NCBI GenBank assembly: GCA_003330885.1
Contig: CP030277.1
Span: 992,001 to 1,056,000 of the forward strand
DNA: 64,000 nt
Direction of reading: 5' to 3'
From: Rhodobiaceae bacterium
GTDB lineage: Bacteria > Pseudomonadota > Alphaproteobacteria > Parvibaculales > Parvibaculaceae
Shown: piece after piece, positions 46,566-55,098 of the stretch
How positions within the stretch are numbered: the first letter of the stretch is position 1
Layout: each line of letters starts with the position of its first letter
Made by a program: the position numbers and the translations under genes
The notes under the pieces: model-generated
What the model was told of the DNA's origin: nothing
What the model saw: the letters and a program-made list of their open reading frames with translations, nothing else
Databases searched by the model: none

Positions 46566-48650
46566 ATGCGGCCCGAAATCCTTTTTCCTGTTTTTGCACC
46601 CATCTCGCGGCTGCCCGGCATTGGGCCGCGGCTGGAGAAGCTGCTTGAAAAACCCGTCGGGAAACATGTCATCGACTTGATCTGGCATTTGCCAGCGAGC
46701 CTGATCGACCGGCGGAACCGTCCCAAAATCGCTGAGACGCTGGACGGGGAGATTGCAACGCTCGAAGTAGATGTCGGTGCCCATATTCCCTCTAGAAACA
46801 AGCGCTTGCCCTACCGCGTTCATGTGTCAGACGAAACTGGTGAGATGCCGCTCATCTTCTTCCGCGCCCGTCCGGATTACCTGACAAAGGTCCTGCCGGA
46901 GGGCTCGCGACGGATCATTTCAGGTCGCGTGGATTACTATCAGGGCGACCCTCAAATGCCTCACCCGGACCATATCGTGGCGCCGGAAAACGCTGCAGAA
47001 ATGCCGCTGATCGAGCCGGTCTACCCGCTGACGGCGGGTGTCACATTGAAGGTTATGGCAAAGGCCGTGCGGGGCGCTCTTGAATTGGTGCCAGACCTAC
47101 CCGAATGGCAGGAACCCAATTGGCTCGCCAAACAAAACTACCCCGCCTGGAAAGAGGCGCTGGCGACAGCCCACGCACCGGAAAGTGCAACTGATCTGGA
47201 GCCGGGAACCCCTGCCCGATCTCGGCTGGCTTATGACGAGCTTTTGGCGAACCAGCTGGCGCTTGGCCTCGTCCGCACAAGGATGCGCTCGAGAGCCGGT
47301 CGGGAAACACGAGGTGACGGCAAGCTGCGCTCCCAGGTGCTGAGCGCCCTGCCTTTCAAACTGACCAACGCGCAGATGATGGCGCTCGCAGAGATCGACG
47401 GCGACATGGCCGCCAACAAGCGCATGCTTCGGCTGCTGCAGGGCGACGTCGGCAGCGGCAAAACGGCCGTTGCCTTGATGGCGATGCTCAATGCCGTCGA
47501 AACTGGCGCTCAAGGGGCCATGATGGCACCGACAGAAATTCTTGCGCGCCAGCACGCCGCAAGTCTTGGCCCTCTCTGTGAGGCCGTGGGCGTTCGGCTG
47601 GAAGTCCTGACGGGGCGCGACAAAGGCAAGAAGCGTGAGGCACTGCTCGCTGACCTGGAAAGCGGTGCCATCCACATTCTCATCGGCACCCATGCCATTT
47701 TCGAAGGCGATGTAGCGTTCAAGGACCTGGCATTGGCCGTTGTTGATGAGCAGCACCGGTTTGGCGTGCACCAACGGCTTCAGCTCTCAGCCAAAGGTGG
47801 CATTCCGGCGGACGTGCTGGTGATGACAGCGACCCCCATTCCGCGCACCCTGTCGCTCACTGTCTATGGCGATATGGATGTGACGCGCCTGACAGAGAAG
47901 CCAGCAGGTCGTCAGCCTATCGATACACGGGCCCTCCCCAACTCCCGCTTGGATGAGGTTGTGAACGGGATCGGGCGCGCGATCACCAGCGGCGCGCGCG
48001 CTTACTGGGTGTGTCCGCTGGTTGAGGAATCCGAGCATCTAGATGTTGCCGCCGCTGAAGATCGTGCTACGGCGCTAAAGGCAGAATTCGGCGACAAGGT
48101 TGGGCTCATTCACGGGCGGATGAAGCCGGCGGAGAAAGACGCGGTTATGGCACGGTTCCAGACGGGCGAGATTTCGATCCTGGTTGCGACCACGGTGATT
48201 GAGGTGGGCGTCGATGTGCCAGAAGCCACCATCATGGTAATCGAGCACGCTGAGCGGTTTGGCCTCTCGCAGCTCCACCAGCTCAGAGGGCGGGTTGGAC
48301 GCGGCAGCGGCAAATCAAGCTGCCTGCTTCTCTATCAAACACCTCTTGGCGAAACCGCTAAGGCCAGGATCAACATCCTGCGCGAAACAGAGGATGGATT
48401 CCGGATCGCCGAAGAGGACCTAAAACTGCGCGGCGCTGGCGAGGTTCTGGGGACACGGCAAAGCGGCCTGCCGGAATTCAGACTTGCCGATCCAGTGGCC
48501 CATGCCGATCTGCTCGCAACCGCTCATGACGACACGCGTCTGATCCTTGAGACAGATCCCTCACTCCAGACCGAGCGCGGCAAGGCGCTCCGTACCTTGC
48601 TCTATCTCTTTGAGCGGGACGAAGCGATACGCTACTTGGAGTCTGGTTGA
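46566..48650 (+). CDS. recG: ATP-dependent DNA helicase RecG
   Basis: A 694-residue branch-migration helicase that remodels stalled forks. The N-terminal wedge OB-fold (YRVHVSDETGEMPLIFFRARPDYL) leads to helicase motifs GDVGSGKTAVALMAML, DEQHRFGVHQRLQL, TATPIPRTLSLT and LRGRVGRGSGKSSCLL. It starts MRPEILFPVFAPISRLPGIG. Its 3' end overlaps the convergent hydrolase gene by 19 bases. Confidence 0.97.
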   Translation: MRPEILFPVFAPISRLPGIGPRLEKLLEKPVGKHVIDLIWHLPASLIDRRNRPKIAETLDGEIATLEVDVGAHIPSRNKRLPYRVHVSDETGEMPLIFFRARPDYLTKVLPEGSRRIISGRVDYYQGDPQMPHPDHIVAPENAAEMPLIEPVYPLTAGVTLKVMAKAVRGALELVPDLPEWQEPNWLAKQNYPAWKEALATAHAPESATDLEPGTPARSRLAYDELLANQLALGLVRTRMRSRAGRETRGDGKLRSQVLSALPFKLTNAQMMALAEIDGDMAANKRMLRLLQGDVGSGKTAVALMAMLNAVETGAQGAMMAPTEILARQHAASLGPLCEAVGVRLEVLTGRDKGKKREALLADLESGAIHILIGTHAIFEGDVAFKDLALAVVDEQHRFGVHQRLQLSAKGGIPADVLVMTATPIPRTLSLTVYGDMDVTRLTEKPAGRQPIDTRALPNSRLDEVVNGIGRAITSGARAYWVCPLVEESEHLDVAAAEDRATALKAEFGDKVGLIHGRMKPAEKDAVMARFQTGEISILVATTVIEVGVDVPEATIMVIEHAERFGLSQLHQLRGRVGRGSGKSSCLLLYQTPLGETAKARINILRETEDGFRIAEEDLKLRGAGEVLGTRQSGLPEFRLADPVAHADLLATAHDDTRLILETDPSLQTERGKALRTLLYLFERDEAIRYLESG

Positions 48651-49522
48651 TAAGACTTGTTGGAAACCGCGTCGTGGATCGCTGCCGCTACGCAATGCGG
48701 ATCCTCTAGCATAGGGAAATGCCCTAACCCTTCTAACTGTCGACTATGTGCAGCGGGAATTCTCGATCTGATGTGTTCCAGTTGAGGCAGACCAGATACG
48801 GGATCAGCATCTCCATACAAAAAGGCCAGTCGCTGAGGGTTGAATTGTTCCATCGCGGCCTCAAGCTTGTTGGCAGCGTCAGACCGTTCTTTCATGTAAA
48901 CAAGATGCCTTGGCGCCAGAAGCTTGCCGCCATCGGACGCGAAGTCCTCCCACATTCGACTGGTCTCTTTACGTAACCGATCCCGGTTTCGCCCACCGGT
49001 CGCCTGAACGCCTTTCTGAAAGGAGCGCTCTGACATTGCACGGGCAACCAAGCCGCCGACAATTGGGGTTGTCAGCAGGCGTTGGCTAAGCGTCGGGCGA
49101 TATAGATCTGCATAGACGCTGGAGTTCATGAAAATAGCTTGGCTGATGAGTTCATCTGCCGTGCCGTATTTTCCCAAGAGCAATATCTGCAGCACGATGC
49201 CACCAAGGTCATGTCCGACAATTGTGGCGGGTCCCATGCAATAAGCGCCGATAATCTCGCTTGCGAGCGCTGTCTGACGATAGACGGAATAGGAAGTGTG
49301 AGCTGGTTTGTCTGACTTGCCATAGCCGAGGAAGTCGAATTGCAGGATGCGGTAATGCTCAGCTAATTCGTTGCCGACTTCGTCCCAGTCTCGCGATGAT
49401 GAGGGAAAGCCATGGAGAAGTACCAGGTCTTCACCCGCCCCATACTGCCAGACCGCAATTTGGTGCCCGTTCCAGTCAAAAACCTGCCGGTCCCTTGGAG
49501 CGGGTTTGGAAGAAGTTTGCAT
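48632..49522 (-). CDS. Alpha/beta hydrolase with aspartate nucleophile (epoxide hydrolase-like)
   Basis: A 296-residue alpha/beta hydrolase. The oxyanion motif is HGFP (residues 37-40), and the nucleophile elbow VGHDLGG places Asp105 where esterases have Ser. This points to epoxide hydrolase or haloalkane dehalogenase chemistry; the HGFP motif favours epoxide hydrolase. YGDADPVSG and LGHFPMLEDP supply the acid and histidine. It starts directly after the TetR stop (TAG-ATG on the minus strand), so it is coupled to the regulator. Confidence 0.82.
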   Translation of the reverse strand: MQTSSKPAPRDRQVFDWNGHQIAVWQYGAGEDLVLLHGFPSSSRDWDEVGNELAEHYRILQFDFLGYGKSDKPAHTSYSVYRQTALASEIIGAYCMGPATIVGHDLGGIVLQILLLGKYGTADELISQAIFMNSSVYADLYRPTLSQRLLTTPIVGGLVARAMSERSFQKGVQATGGRNRDRLRKETSRMWEDFASDGGKLLAPRHLVYMKERSDAANKLEAAMEQFNPQRLAFLYGDADPVSGLPQLEHIRSRIPAAHSRQLEGLGHFPMLEDPHCVAAAIHDAVSNKSYQPDSK

Positions 49523-50185
49523 CTATTTGTTCAACATCTCTTCAGACGCTTTCAACTGCATCATCATTTTTTTGCGCCCCTTAGGCGTAGCGTCGGACAT
49601 TAGAGCGACAAGGAAGGCGTACTTGGCGCGGGCGAGTGCAACCTCGTGCTTCAACGACCCAACAGACCACATCCTGATCGCGCCCAAAGTGGAGTGAACT
49701 GCATTATGGGCAAGCGGCAGATTTTCTAGGTTTCCGCCTAAATCGCCCTCATTGGTCGCTTGTTTGACGATGAGTTCAAAGCGACTGCCGGTTCTGCGAA
49801 AGAGATCGCCCATCGCCTGACTGACCGCTCTTGACTCCAACTCATAGAGAATTCGGAAAACGGCCTTATAGGTGCGTTTGTTTGACCGCAACAAAGCAAA
49901 AAGCGAATCCAGGAGCGCAAGACCGCGATCAACGCCGGTAAGAGGCCCTTCCGCCGTAAGCACGTCGTCGACCTCACTTAGAGCGAGCTCAATTGAGGTA
50001 AGAATAACTTCTTCCCTGCCGCCTAGCAGGTTGTAGATCGTCGGAATTGTAACGTCTGACTCTTCAGCGAGTTGCTTCAAGGTAAACCCGCGCTCGCCAT
50101 TGGCAGCGATCATGCTCATTGCATTCGTCAGAATTTTCTCACGACGCGCGAGTTTGTTTTTTTCTCTTAAACTATCTCTTGTCAT
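49523..50185 (-). CDS. TetR family transcriptional regulator
   Basis: About 220 residues. The N-terminal DNA-binding domain reads REKILTNAMSMIAANGERGFTLKQLAEESDVTIPTIYNLLGGREEV, with helix-turn-helix around LKQLAEESDVTIPTIYNLL. The ligand domain is not assignable. ATG 50185 is taken as start; an in-frame ATG at 50206 adds seven residues. A 27-bp near-perfect palindrome lies between it and the divergent nitroreductase and is the probable operator, giving autorepression plus control of both flanking enzyme genes. Confidence 0.88.
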   Translation of the reverse strand: MTRDSLREKNKLARREKILTNAMSMIAANGERGFTLKQLAEESDVTIPTIYNLLGGREEVILTSIELALSEVDDVLTAEGPLTGVDRGLALLDSLFALLRSNKRTYKAVFRILYELESRAVSQAMGDLFRRTGSRFELIVKQATNEGDLGGNLENLPLAHNAVHSTLGAIRMWSVGSLKHEVALARAKYAFLVALMSDATPKGRKKMMMQLKASEEMLNK

Positions 50186-50211
50186 TCCAAAGATTTGCAC
50201 ATACATAAAAT

Positions 50212-50238
50212 TTTATCAATAATAAAATTATCGATAAA
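50212..50238. promoter_or_regulatory. 27-bp near-perfect operator of the TetR regulator
   Basis: Twelve-base arms TTTATCAATAAT (50212-50223) and ATTATCGATAAA (50227-50238) around AAA, with one mismatched pair. It ends at the AAAGGAG ribosome site of the nitroreductase gene and 27 bases before the regulator start, so bound repressor would block both promoters. Confidence 0.7.
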
Positions 50239-50248
50239 GGAGTTATCA

Positions 50249-50923
50249 ATGTCTATGTCAGTCTCTGACGCCGTTGCAAATCGAAAAAGCGCGCGAGCCT
50301 TTTTACCTGACCCGGTTCCCGACGAGGTCATCCGAGAAGTGTTGGAAAAATCCCTTCGCGCCCCATCTGGTGGCAACGTGCAGCCGTGGCAGCTCTATGT
50401 TCTTTCCGGAAGTTCTATGGACCGGTTCCGCTTGGAGCTCGAAGCGAAAATGGAGGAGAACCCGCTTGGCGAAAAACCGCAATATTCGGTCTACCCTGAA
50501 GGCCTTACCGAACCGTACCGCACATATAGGTACAATGTCGGCGAAGAGATGTATGCCCTGCTCGGGATCAGTCGGGATGAAAAGCTCAAGCGCTTAGAGT
50601 GGCTACAAAACAACTATCGTTTCTTCGGGGCACCGGCTGCGATTTTTTGCTTTATCGATCGCTCCATGGGCGCGCCGCAATGGTCCGATTTGGGCATGTA
50701 CCTGCAAACAGCAATGCTCTTGTTCGAAGAAGCTGGATACGCGACCTGCGCTCAGGAAGCCTGGAGCAGATGGCCGGAATTTGTTTCCGGTTTTGTCGGA
50801 GCCCCTGATGAGCAGATGCTGTTTTGTGGTCTGGCTGTTGGCAAAGAAGACGTGTCAGCGCCGGTCAACCGCCTGCGGACCAATCGCGCTCCCATTGAAA
50901 ATTCGGTCACATTTGTCTCTTAG
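50249..50923 (+). CDS. Nitroreductase family protein
   Basis: A 224-residue FMN-dependent oxidoreductase. ANRKSARAFLPDPVPDEVIREVLEKSLRAPSGGNVQPWQLYVL contains the N-terminal FMN-phosphate motif (R-S-x-R) and the AP-S-x-x-N/G-x-QPW loop. The C-terminal CGLAVGKEDVSAPVNRLRTNR is typical. ATG 50249 follows GGAG. Divergent from, and probably repressed by, the TetR protein; substrate could be a quinone, nitroaromatic or enone, perhaps sharing an inducer with the epoxide-hydrolase-like enzyme. Confidence 0.91.
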   Translation: MSMSVSDAVANRKSARAFLPDPVPDEVIREVLEKSLRAPSGGNVQPWQLYVLSGSSMDRFRLELEAKMEENPLGEKPQYSVYPEGLTEPYRTYRYNVGEEMYALLGISRDEKLKRLEWLQNNYRFFGAPAAIFCFIDRSMGAPQWSDLGMYLQTAMLLFEEAGYATCAQEAWSRWPEFVSGFVGAPDEQMLFCGLAVGKEDVSAPVNRLRTNRAPIENSVTFVS

Positions 50924-50944
50924 ACAATGTTCTGAGGCCTGGCT

Positions 50945-51664
50945 TTAGGACTTAGTGTCCGCATCATTTCCGGCAGGCTCTGTTGATCCCGGTTCTTTGG
51001 GAGGTTCAACAAGGCCTGCTGAGATGACCAGCTTCGCTGCCTCTTCCACCGACATATCAAGTATCGTGATATCGGATTTTGGGACGAACAGCAGGAAGCC
51101 TGATGTGGGGTTTGGTGTTGTCGGAAGAAATACGCTGACCAGGCTGTCGTCCGTGGACGCCTTCTCCAGAACCTCGCCCTTTGTCTGTGTCGTAACAAAG
51201 ACGAGTGCATAGAGTCCTCGACGGGGATATTCGATCAGGCCGACTTCCCGGAACGAGGTGCCACTCTGCGAAATGACGGTTTCGAAAATCTGTTTCAGCG
51301 CATTGTAGATATTTCGAACAATCGGCATTCGATCAACAAGCCGCTCACCAAACGCCAGAATGCGACGCCCGAGGAAGTTCGCTGTGAGCGCGCCAAGAAC
51401 AGTGAGTCCTACCAGACCAATGATCACCCCGATGCCGGGCACCGTGAAGGGAAGCAGTTGATCCGGGTGATACTGGTCAGGAAAGAACCCGACCACATAG
51501 GTATCAATGAACTCGACAAACCATCTAAGCAGATAGATCGTTATCCATATGGGTGCGGCGACCGCGAGGCCGGTCAGAAAATACGTCCGAAGACGCGAAG
51601 TAATCCCCGCCTTTTTGGCGGGTTGTATGATGTGGTGCTGATCGCCTTCATTCGGGTCTGTCAT
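50945..51664 (-). CDS. DUF502 family membrane protein
   Basis: A 239-residue inner-membrane protein with two hydrophobic helices (YFLTGLAVAAPIWITIYLLRWFVEF and GIGVIIGLVGLTVLGALTANFLGRRIL). Family signatures follow: MPIVRNIYNALKQIFETVI, YPRRGLYALVFVTTQ and VFLPTTPNPTSGFLLFVPKSDI. Function unknown. In many alphaproteobacteria it directly follows recG; here a regulator-hydrolase-nitroreductase unit lies between them. Confidence 0.9.
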   Translation of the reverse strand: MTDPNEGDQHHIIQPAKKAGITSRLRTYFLTGLAVAAPIWITIYLLRWFVEFIDTYVVGFFPDQYHPDQLLPFTVPGIGVIIGLVGLTVLGALTANFLGRRILAFGERLVDRMPIVRNIYNALKQIFETVISQSGTSFREVGLIEYPRRGLYALVFVTTQTKGEVLEKASTDDSLVSVFLPTTPNPTSGFLLFVPKSDITILDMSVEEAAKLVISAGLVEPPKEPGSTEPAGNDADTKS

Positions 51665-51844
51665 TTTTGGCCTCTACTTAACCCTAGGTCACCCTTACCA
51701 TCTACGGTGTTTCATGTCAGAAATATATGGTGATTTCCGGGTGACAAGGCCCGGCCTCGTAACAATCGAGCATGGTGAGCGCGATCAGACCGCGCAGCTC
51801 CCAGGTCTGCGAACGAGATAGACAAAACCGAACGGGAGAAAGAC

Positions 51845-52876
51845 ATGGCAGAAATGGCAAAAGGGCTCAAGCTGCGGCTCGATCCAGAGGACGAGTACAC
51901 GCATACGCCGGATGCGGCAGCCAACTACAATGAGAGCATGTATTTCAACATGTTCGATCCCGACCAAAAGGTCGGAGGTTGGTTTCGCATCGGCAATCGG
52001 CCGAACGAACATTATGCGGAGACGTCAGTCTGCCTCTATCTGCCAGATGGCCGCGTCGGGTTCATGTTTGGCCGTCCGAAGATCGAGAACAACGACGCCA
52101 TGGATGCCGGTGGCCTCAAAGTTGAGGTGGTCGAGCCCTTCAAAAAGCTAAAGGTAACTTACGAAGGCAAGGTCCTGCTTCTCGACAAGCCCTTCGACAT
52201 GGCAAACCCGTCTCAAGCGTTCAAGGACCACCCAACAGTGCCCTGCACTGTCTCGCTCGACTATGAGGGCGTCTCCCCGATGTTCGGCGGCGAGACCGTA
52301 AAAGATGATGGGTCGTCATTGGAGGTTGATCCTGAGAAGTCCTTTGCCAAGGCTCACTATGAACAGCACATGGCGGCGAGCGGAACAATCACCGTCGGGG
52401 ATGAAGAGTGGTCCGTCTCAGGCTTTGGGCTGAGAGACAAAAGCTGGGGGCCTCGCCACTGGCAGGCGATCAATTGGTATCGCTGGCTACCGATGAATTT
52501 CGGGAGGGATTTCGGCATGATGATTTCGATTGTGACTAACGAAGAAGGCGTGGAACGTCATGGCGGGATGGTTCTTAAAGACGGTGCTTACGATCTGATT
52601 GAGGATGTCAAAATCGAAAGTGAATGGGACGAAAACTTCTACCAGACATCGCTCAGGGCAAACGTGAAGACCAAATCTGGCGCTACTTACACTGTCGACG
52701 GGAAGGTCCTCTCCCTCATCCCGCTCAGGAATAGACGCAAGACGCCAGATGGCCAGCAACTCAATACGCGTATTACTGAAGGCATGACGGAGTATCGCTG
52801 CGACGGACATGTTGGATATGGCCTGTCTGAATATCTTGACCAGATCATTGATGGCAAACCATCTGGGCTTCTCTGA
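51845..52876 (+). CDS. AttH/lipocalin-like protein of the kinase cluster
   Basis: A 343-residue beta-rich protein with no signal peptide. Recognisable stretches are ETSVCLYLPDGRVGFMFGRP, the GFGLRDKSWGPRHWQAINWYRWLP motif and MTEYRCDGHVGYGLSEYLDQI. Such proteins (DUF7064/AttH-like) often accompany phosphotransferase and acyl-CoA genes; biochemical role unknown. ACGGGAG lies just before the ATG. It ends two bases before the kinase ATG, so translation is coupled. A weak long-spaced inverted repeat (GTCACCC/GGGTGAC) is in its leader region. Confidence 0.72.
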   Translation: MAEMAKGLKLRLDPEDEYTHTPDAAANYNESMYFNMFDPDQKVGGWFRIGNRPNEHYAETSVCLYLPDGRVGFMFGRPKIENNDAMDAGGLKVEVVEPFKKLKVTYEGKVLLLDKPFDMANPSQAFKDHPTVPCTVSLDYEGVSPMFGGETVKDDGSSLEVDPEKSFAKAHYEQHMAASGTITVGDEEWSVSGFGLRDKSWGPRHWQAINWYRWLPMNFGRDFGMMISIVTNEEGVERHGGMVLKDGAYDLIEDVKIESEWDENFYQTSLRANVKTKSGATYTVDGKVLSLIPLRNRRKTPDGQQLNTRITEGMTEYRCDGHVGYGLSEYLDQIIDGKPSGLL

Positions 52877-52878
52877 TC

Positions 52879-53880
52879 ATGACAACACCAGCAGAAGAAT
52901 TAGCGGAAGGCCTGACAAGGGTAGCTGCACAACATTTCGGCGGAGCCACGATCACTGACCTGAAACGCCTGTCTGGCGGGGCAAGTCAGGAGACATGGTC
53001 ATTTAAGACACACAAGGACGGCGAGGCAGAAGCCTTGATCCTGCGTCGAGCGCCCGGTGGTGGTGATGGCAATGCGAGCGGAACCGCCGTGGGATTGGAA
53101 ACAGAAGCCAAGCTGATCCAGCTCGCAGCAGAGGCGGGTGTTGTCGTGCCGACAGTGCGATATGTTGCATCAGCCTCAGATGGACTTGGCAGCGGCTTTA
53201 TCATGAACCACGTGCATGGGGAGACATTGGGATCGAAGATTGTTCGAAGTGAAGACTTCGCTTCAGTCCGTCCGAAGCTCGCTGGCCAATGCGGGGAAGC
53301 CCTGGCAAAGCTTCATGCCGTGCCAGTGGCATCTCTGCCTCCTTTGCGCCTATCCCCGGCCATTGAAGAAATCGCGCGATATCGCGAAGTCTACAAAACC
53401 CATGGTCACCCTCACCCGGTCTTCGATTTGGCGTTTAAGTGGCTGTCTGACAATGTGCCAGCGGATGATCGGACGACACTCGTGCACGGAGACTTCCGAA
53501 ACGGGAACATCATGTTCGATCCGAAACATGGCGTTTCAGCCATTCTTGATTGGGAACTGGCGCATGTGGGTGATCCAATGGAGGATATGGGCTGGATATG
53601 CGTGAACTCTTGGCGCTTTGGCGGCATCGATAAGCCGGTTGGCGGCTTTGGGGGGCGCGAGGATATGTTCGCGGCGTATGAAGCATCCGGCGGGCCCAAG
53701 GTTGATCCAGATCGGGTGAAGTTCTGGGAAGTGCTCGGCACGCTCAAATGGGGGGTCATGTGCACCACCATGTATGAGGCATTCAAATCAGGCATGGACC
53801 GATCCGTCGAACGGGCTGCCATCGGCCGACGGTCGTCGGAAACCGAAATTGACCTATTATATCTCCTGGCAGCAGACTGA
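52879..53880 (+). CDS. APH-family kinase, LvaA-like (4-hydroxyacyl-CoA kinase candidate)
   Basis: A 333-residue aminoglycoside-phosphotransferase-fold kinase of the ACAD10/11-LvaA group. The catalytic loop is H203-G-D205-F-R-N-G-N210, followed by the metal-binding D224 in ILDWELAHVGDP. Pseudomonas putida LvaA with its partner LvaB phosphorylates the 4-hydroxyl of 4-hydroxyvaleryl-CoA in levulinate breakdown. The next gene here is a DUF6285 (LvaB-like) protein, which strongly supports that role; the exact hydroxyacyl substrate is not known. Confidence 0.85.
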   Translation: MTTPAEELAEGLTRVAAQHFGGATITDLKRLSGGASQETWSFKTHKDGEAEALILRRAPGGGDGNASGTAVGLETEAKLIQLAAEAGVVVPTVRYVASASDGLGSGFIMNHVHGETLGSKIVRSEDFASVRPKLAGQCGEALAKLHAVPVASLPPLRLSPAIEEIARYREVYKTHGHPHPVFDLAFKWLSDNVPADDRTTLVHGDFRNGNIMFDPKHGVSAILDWELAHVGDPMEDMGWICVNSWRFGGIDKPVGGFGGREDMFAAYEASGGPKVDPDRVKFWEVLGTLKWGVMCTTMYEAFKSGMDRSVERAAIGRRSSETEIDLLYLLAAD

Positions 53881-53888
53881 GAGGGCAA

Positions 53889-54272
53889 ATGCAAGATCTA
53901 CCAACCTCATTGGAAATCGTTGGCGTAGTGAGCGATTTTATGCGTGAGCAAGTGCTGCCTGAGCTTGACGGCAGGACACGCTTCCATGCCCTCGTCGCCG
54001 CAAATGCTCTCGACATTGTCCATCGGGAGTTGGAGGCAGCTCCTTCGGCGAATGTAATGGAAGTCGCTCGACTACAGGCGCTCCTGTCTTCGAAAGAAAC
54101 AGATCTTGAGGTGCTGAACAAGAAACTGAGCGATCATATCGAAACCGGCGCCCTCACCCTTGAGACACCAGGTCTGAAGGAGCATCTTTGGGCCAGCACG
54201 CTGACGAAACTCTCCATCGACCAACCAAAATATTCTGCCTACAGAAAAGCATTGAAGGAAAAACGGTCATGA
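53889..54272 (+). CDS. DUF6285 family protein, LvaB-like kinase partner
   Basis: A 127-residue mostly helical protein: MREQVLPELDGRTRFHALVAANALDIVHRELEA and a C-terminal LWASTLTKLSIDQPKYSAY. This is the family of LvaB, the small subunit required for LvaA kinase activity. It lies eight bases after the kinase and shares an ATGA overlap with the enoyl-CoA hydratase, so all three are made together. Confidence 0.8.
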   Translation: MQDLPTSLEIVGVVSDFMREQVLPELDGRTRFHALVAANALDIVHRELEAAPSANVMEVARLQALLSSKETDLEVLNKKLSDHIETGALTLETPGLKEHLWASTLTKLSIDQPKYSAYRKALKEKRS

Positions 54273-55081
54273 GTGACCCCCTGGTCGGCATGGATAGAAG
54301 AGATGGTTTGGCGGTTGTCACCTTTAACAATCCGCCGAGAGGATATCTCAATCAGGCCCAGGTCAAAGAGCTTGCGGCGCACCTGGATGCGATTGAAAAG
54401 GATGACGGTACCCGAGCTGTCATCTTCACGGGCGGCGTTCCTGGTGTGTTTATTCGCCACTATGATGTTGGGGAGATTCAAGGGGCGACCGACGCCGTTC
54501 AAAAGAGTGGGCTCGACGCAGCGGGACTGATGGAAGCTGGCAAGCGCGGCAACCCCATTTCGCATCTGTTTGATCAGGTAGACCAGCTCAGAAAACCGAC
54601 AATTGCGGCGATCAACGGATACTGTCAGGGAGGCGGTTTTGAATTCGCACTCTGCTGCGATATCAGGATTGCAGAAGAAGGTGACTATCGCATCGGTCTG
54701 CCTGAGACCAACATTGGCATCTTCCCCGGTGCAGGGGGAACCCAGCGCCTGCCTCGGGTAATTGGCGAAGCCAAAGCGCTCGAACTCATTCTTCGTGGGA
54801 AGACCCTCAACCCAGAAGAAGCTGTTGAAGCGGGTATGGTTCACCATTTAGCAGCTGGGACTGCGCTTGAGCTTGCTCTTGAGATTGCGGAAGACTTTAA
54901 GAGTAAGCCCGCCAGAGCCCTTGCGGACGCGAAGGCTTTGGTTAAATCAGCGACTATTACCCCACTTGGCGAAGGGTGTGCTAAAGAACGAGGGAAATTT
55001 TCAGCGCTGCTTCTCGAAGATGAGGAGGCGTCCCGTTTGATGGCCGAGTTCATAGCGGGCGGCGAAGATATAAACACGTAA
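54269..55081 (+). CDS. Enoyl-CoA hydratase/isomerase family protein
   Basis: A 270-residue crotonase-fold enzyme. The oxyanion-hole segments are [21 protein letters not shown] and [44 protein letters not shown] is the helix-loop with Pro/Glu. The first catalytic glutamate position is occupied by G/F-E in [11 protein letters not shown]. In this cluster it would hydrate the enoyl-CoA formed after loss of phosphate from the kinase product. ATG 54269 overlaps the DUF6285 stop; the frame is open 27 codons upstream. Confidence 0.92.
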   Translation: MSDPLVGMDRRDGLAVVTFNNPPRGYLNQAQVKELAAHLDAIEKDDGTRAVIFTGGVPGVFIRHYDVGEIQGATDAVQKSGLDAAGLMEAGKRGNPISHLFDQVDQLRKPTIAAINGYCQGGGFEFALCCDIRIAEEGDYRIGLPETNIGIFPGAGGTQRLPRVIGEAKALELILRGKTLNPEEAVEAGMVHHLAAGTALELALEIAEDFKSKPARALADAKALVKSATITPLGEGCAKERGKFSALLLEDEEASRLMAEFIAGGEDINT

Positions 55082-55098
55082 GGCAGAGTTTCGAGACC

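Noticed and set aside
48632-49522. Naming the hydrolase a haloalkane dehalogenase
   Set aside because: The aspartate nucleophile is shared with epoxide hydrolases and the HGFP motif favours the latter; the halide-binding residues cannot be judged by eye.
51680-51745. GTCACCC/GGGTGAC pair as an operator before the AttH-like gene
   Set aside because: The arms are more than 40 bases apart, too distant for a normal dyad and likely chance.
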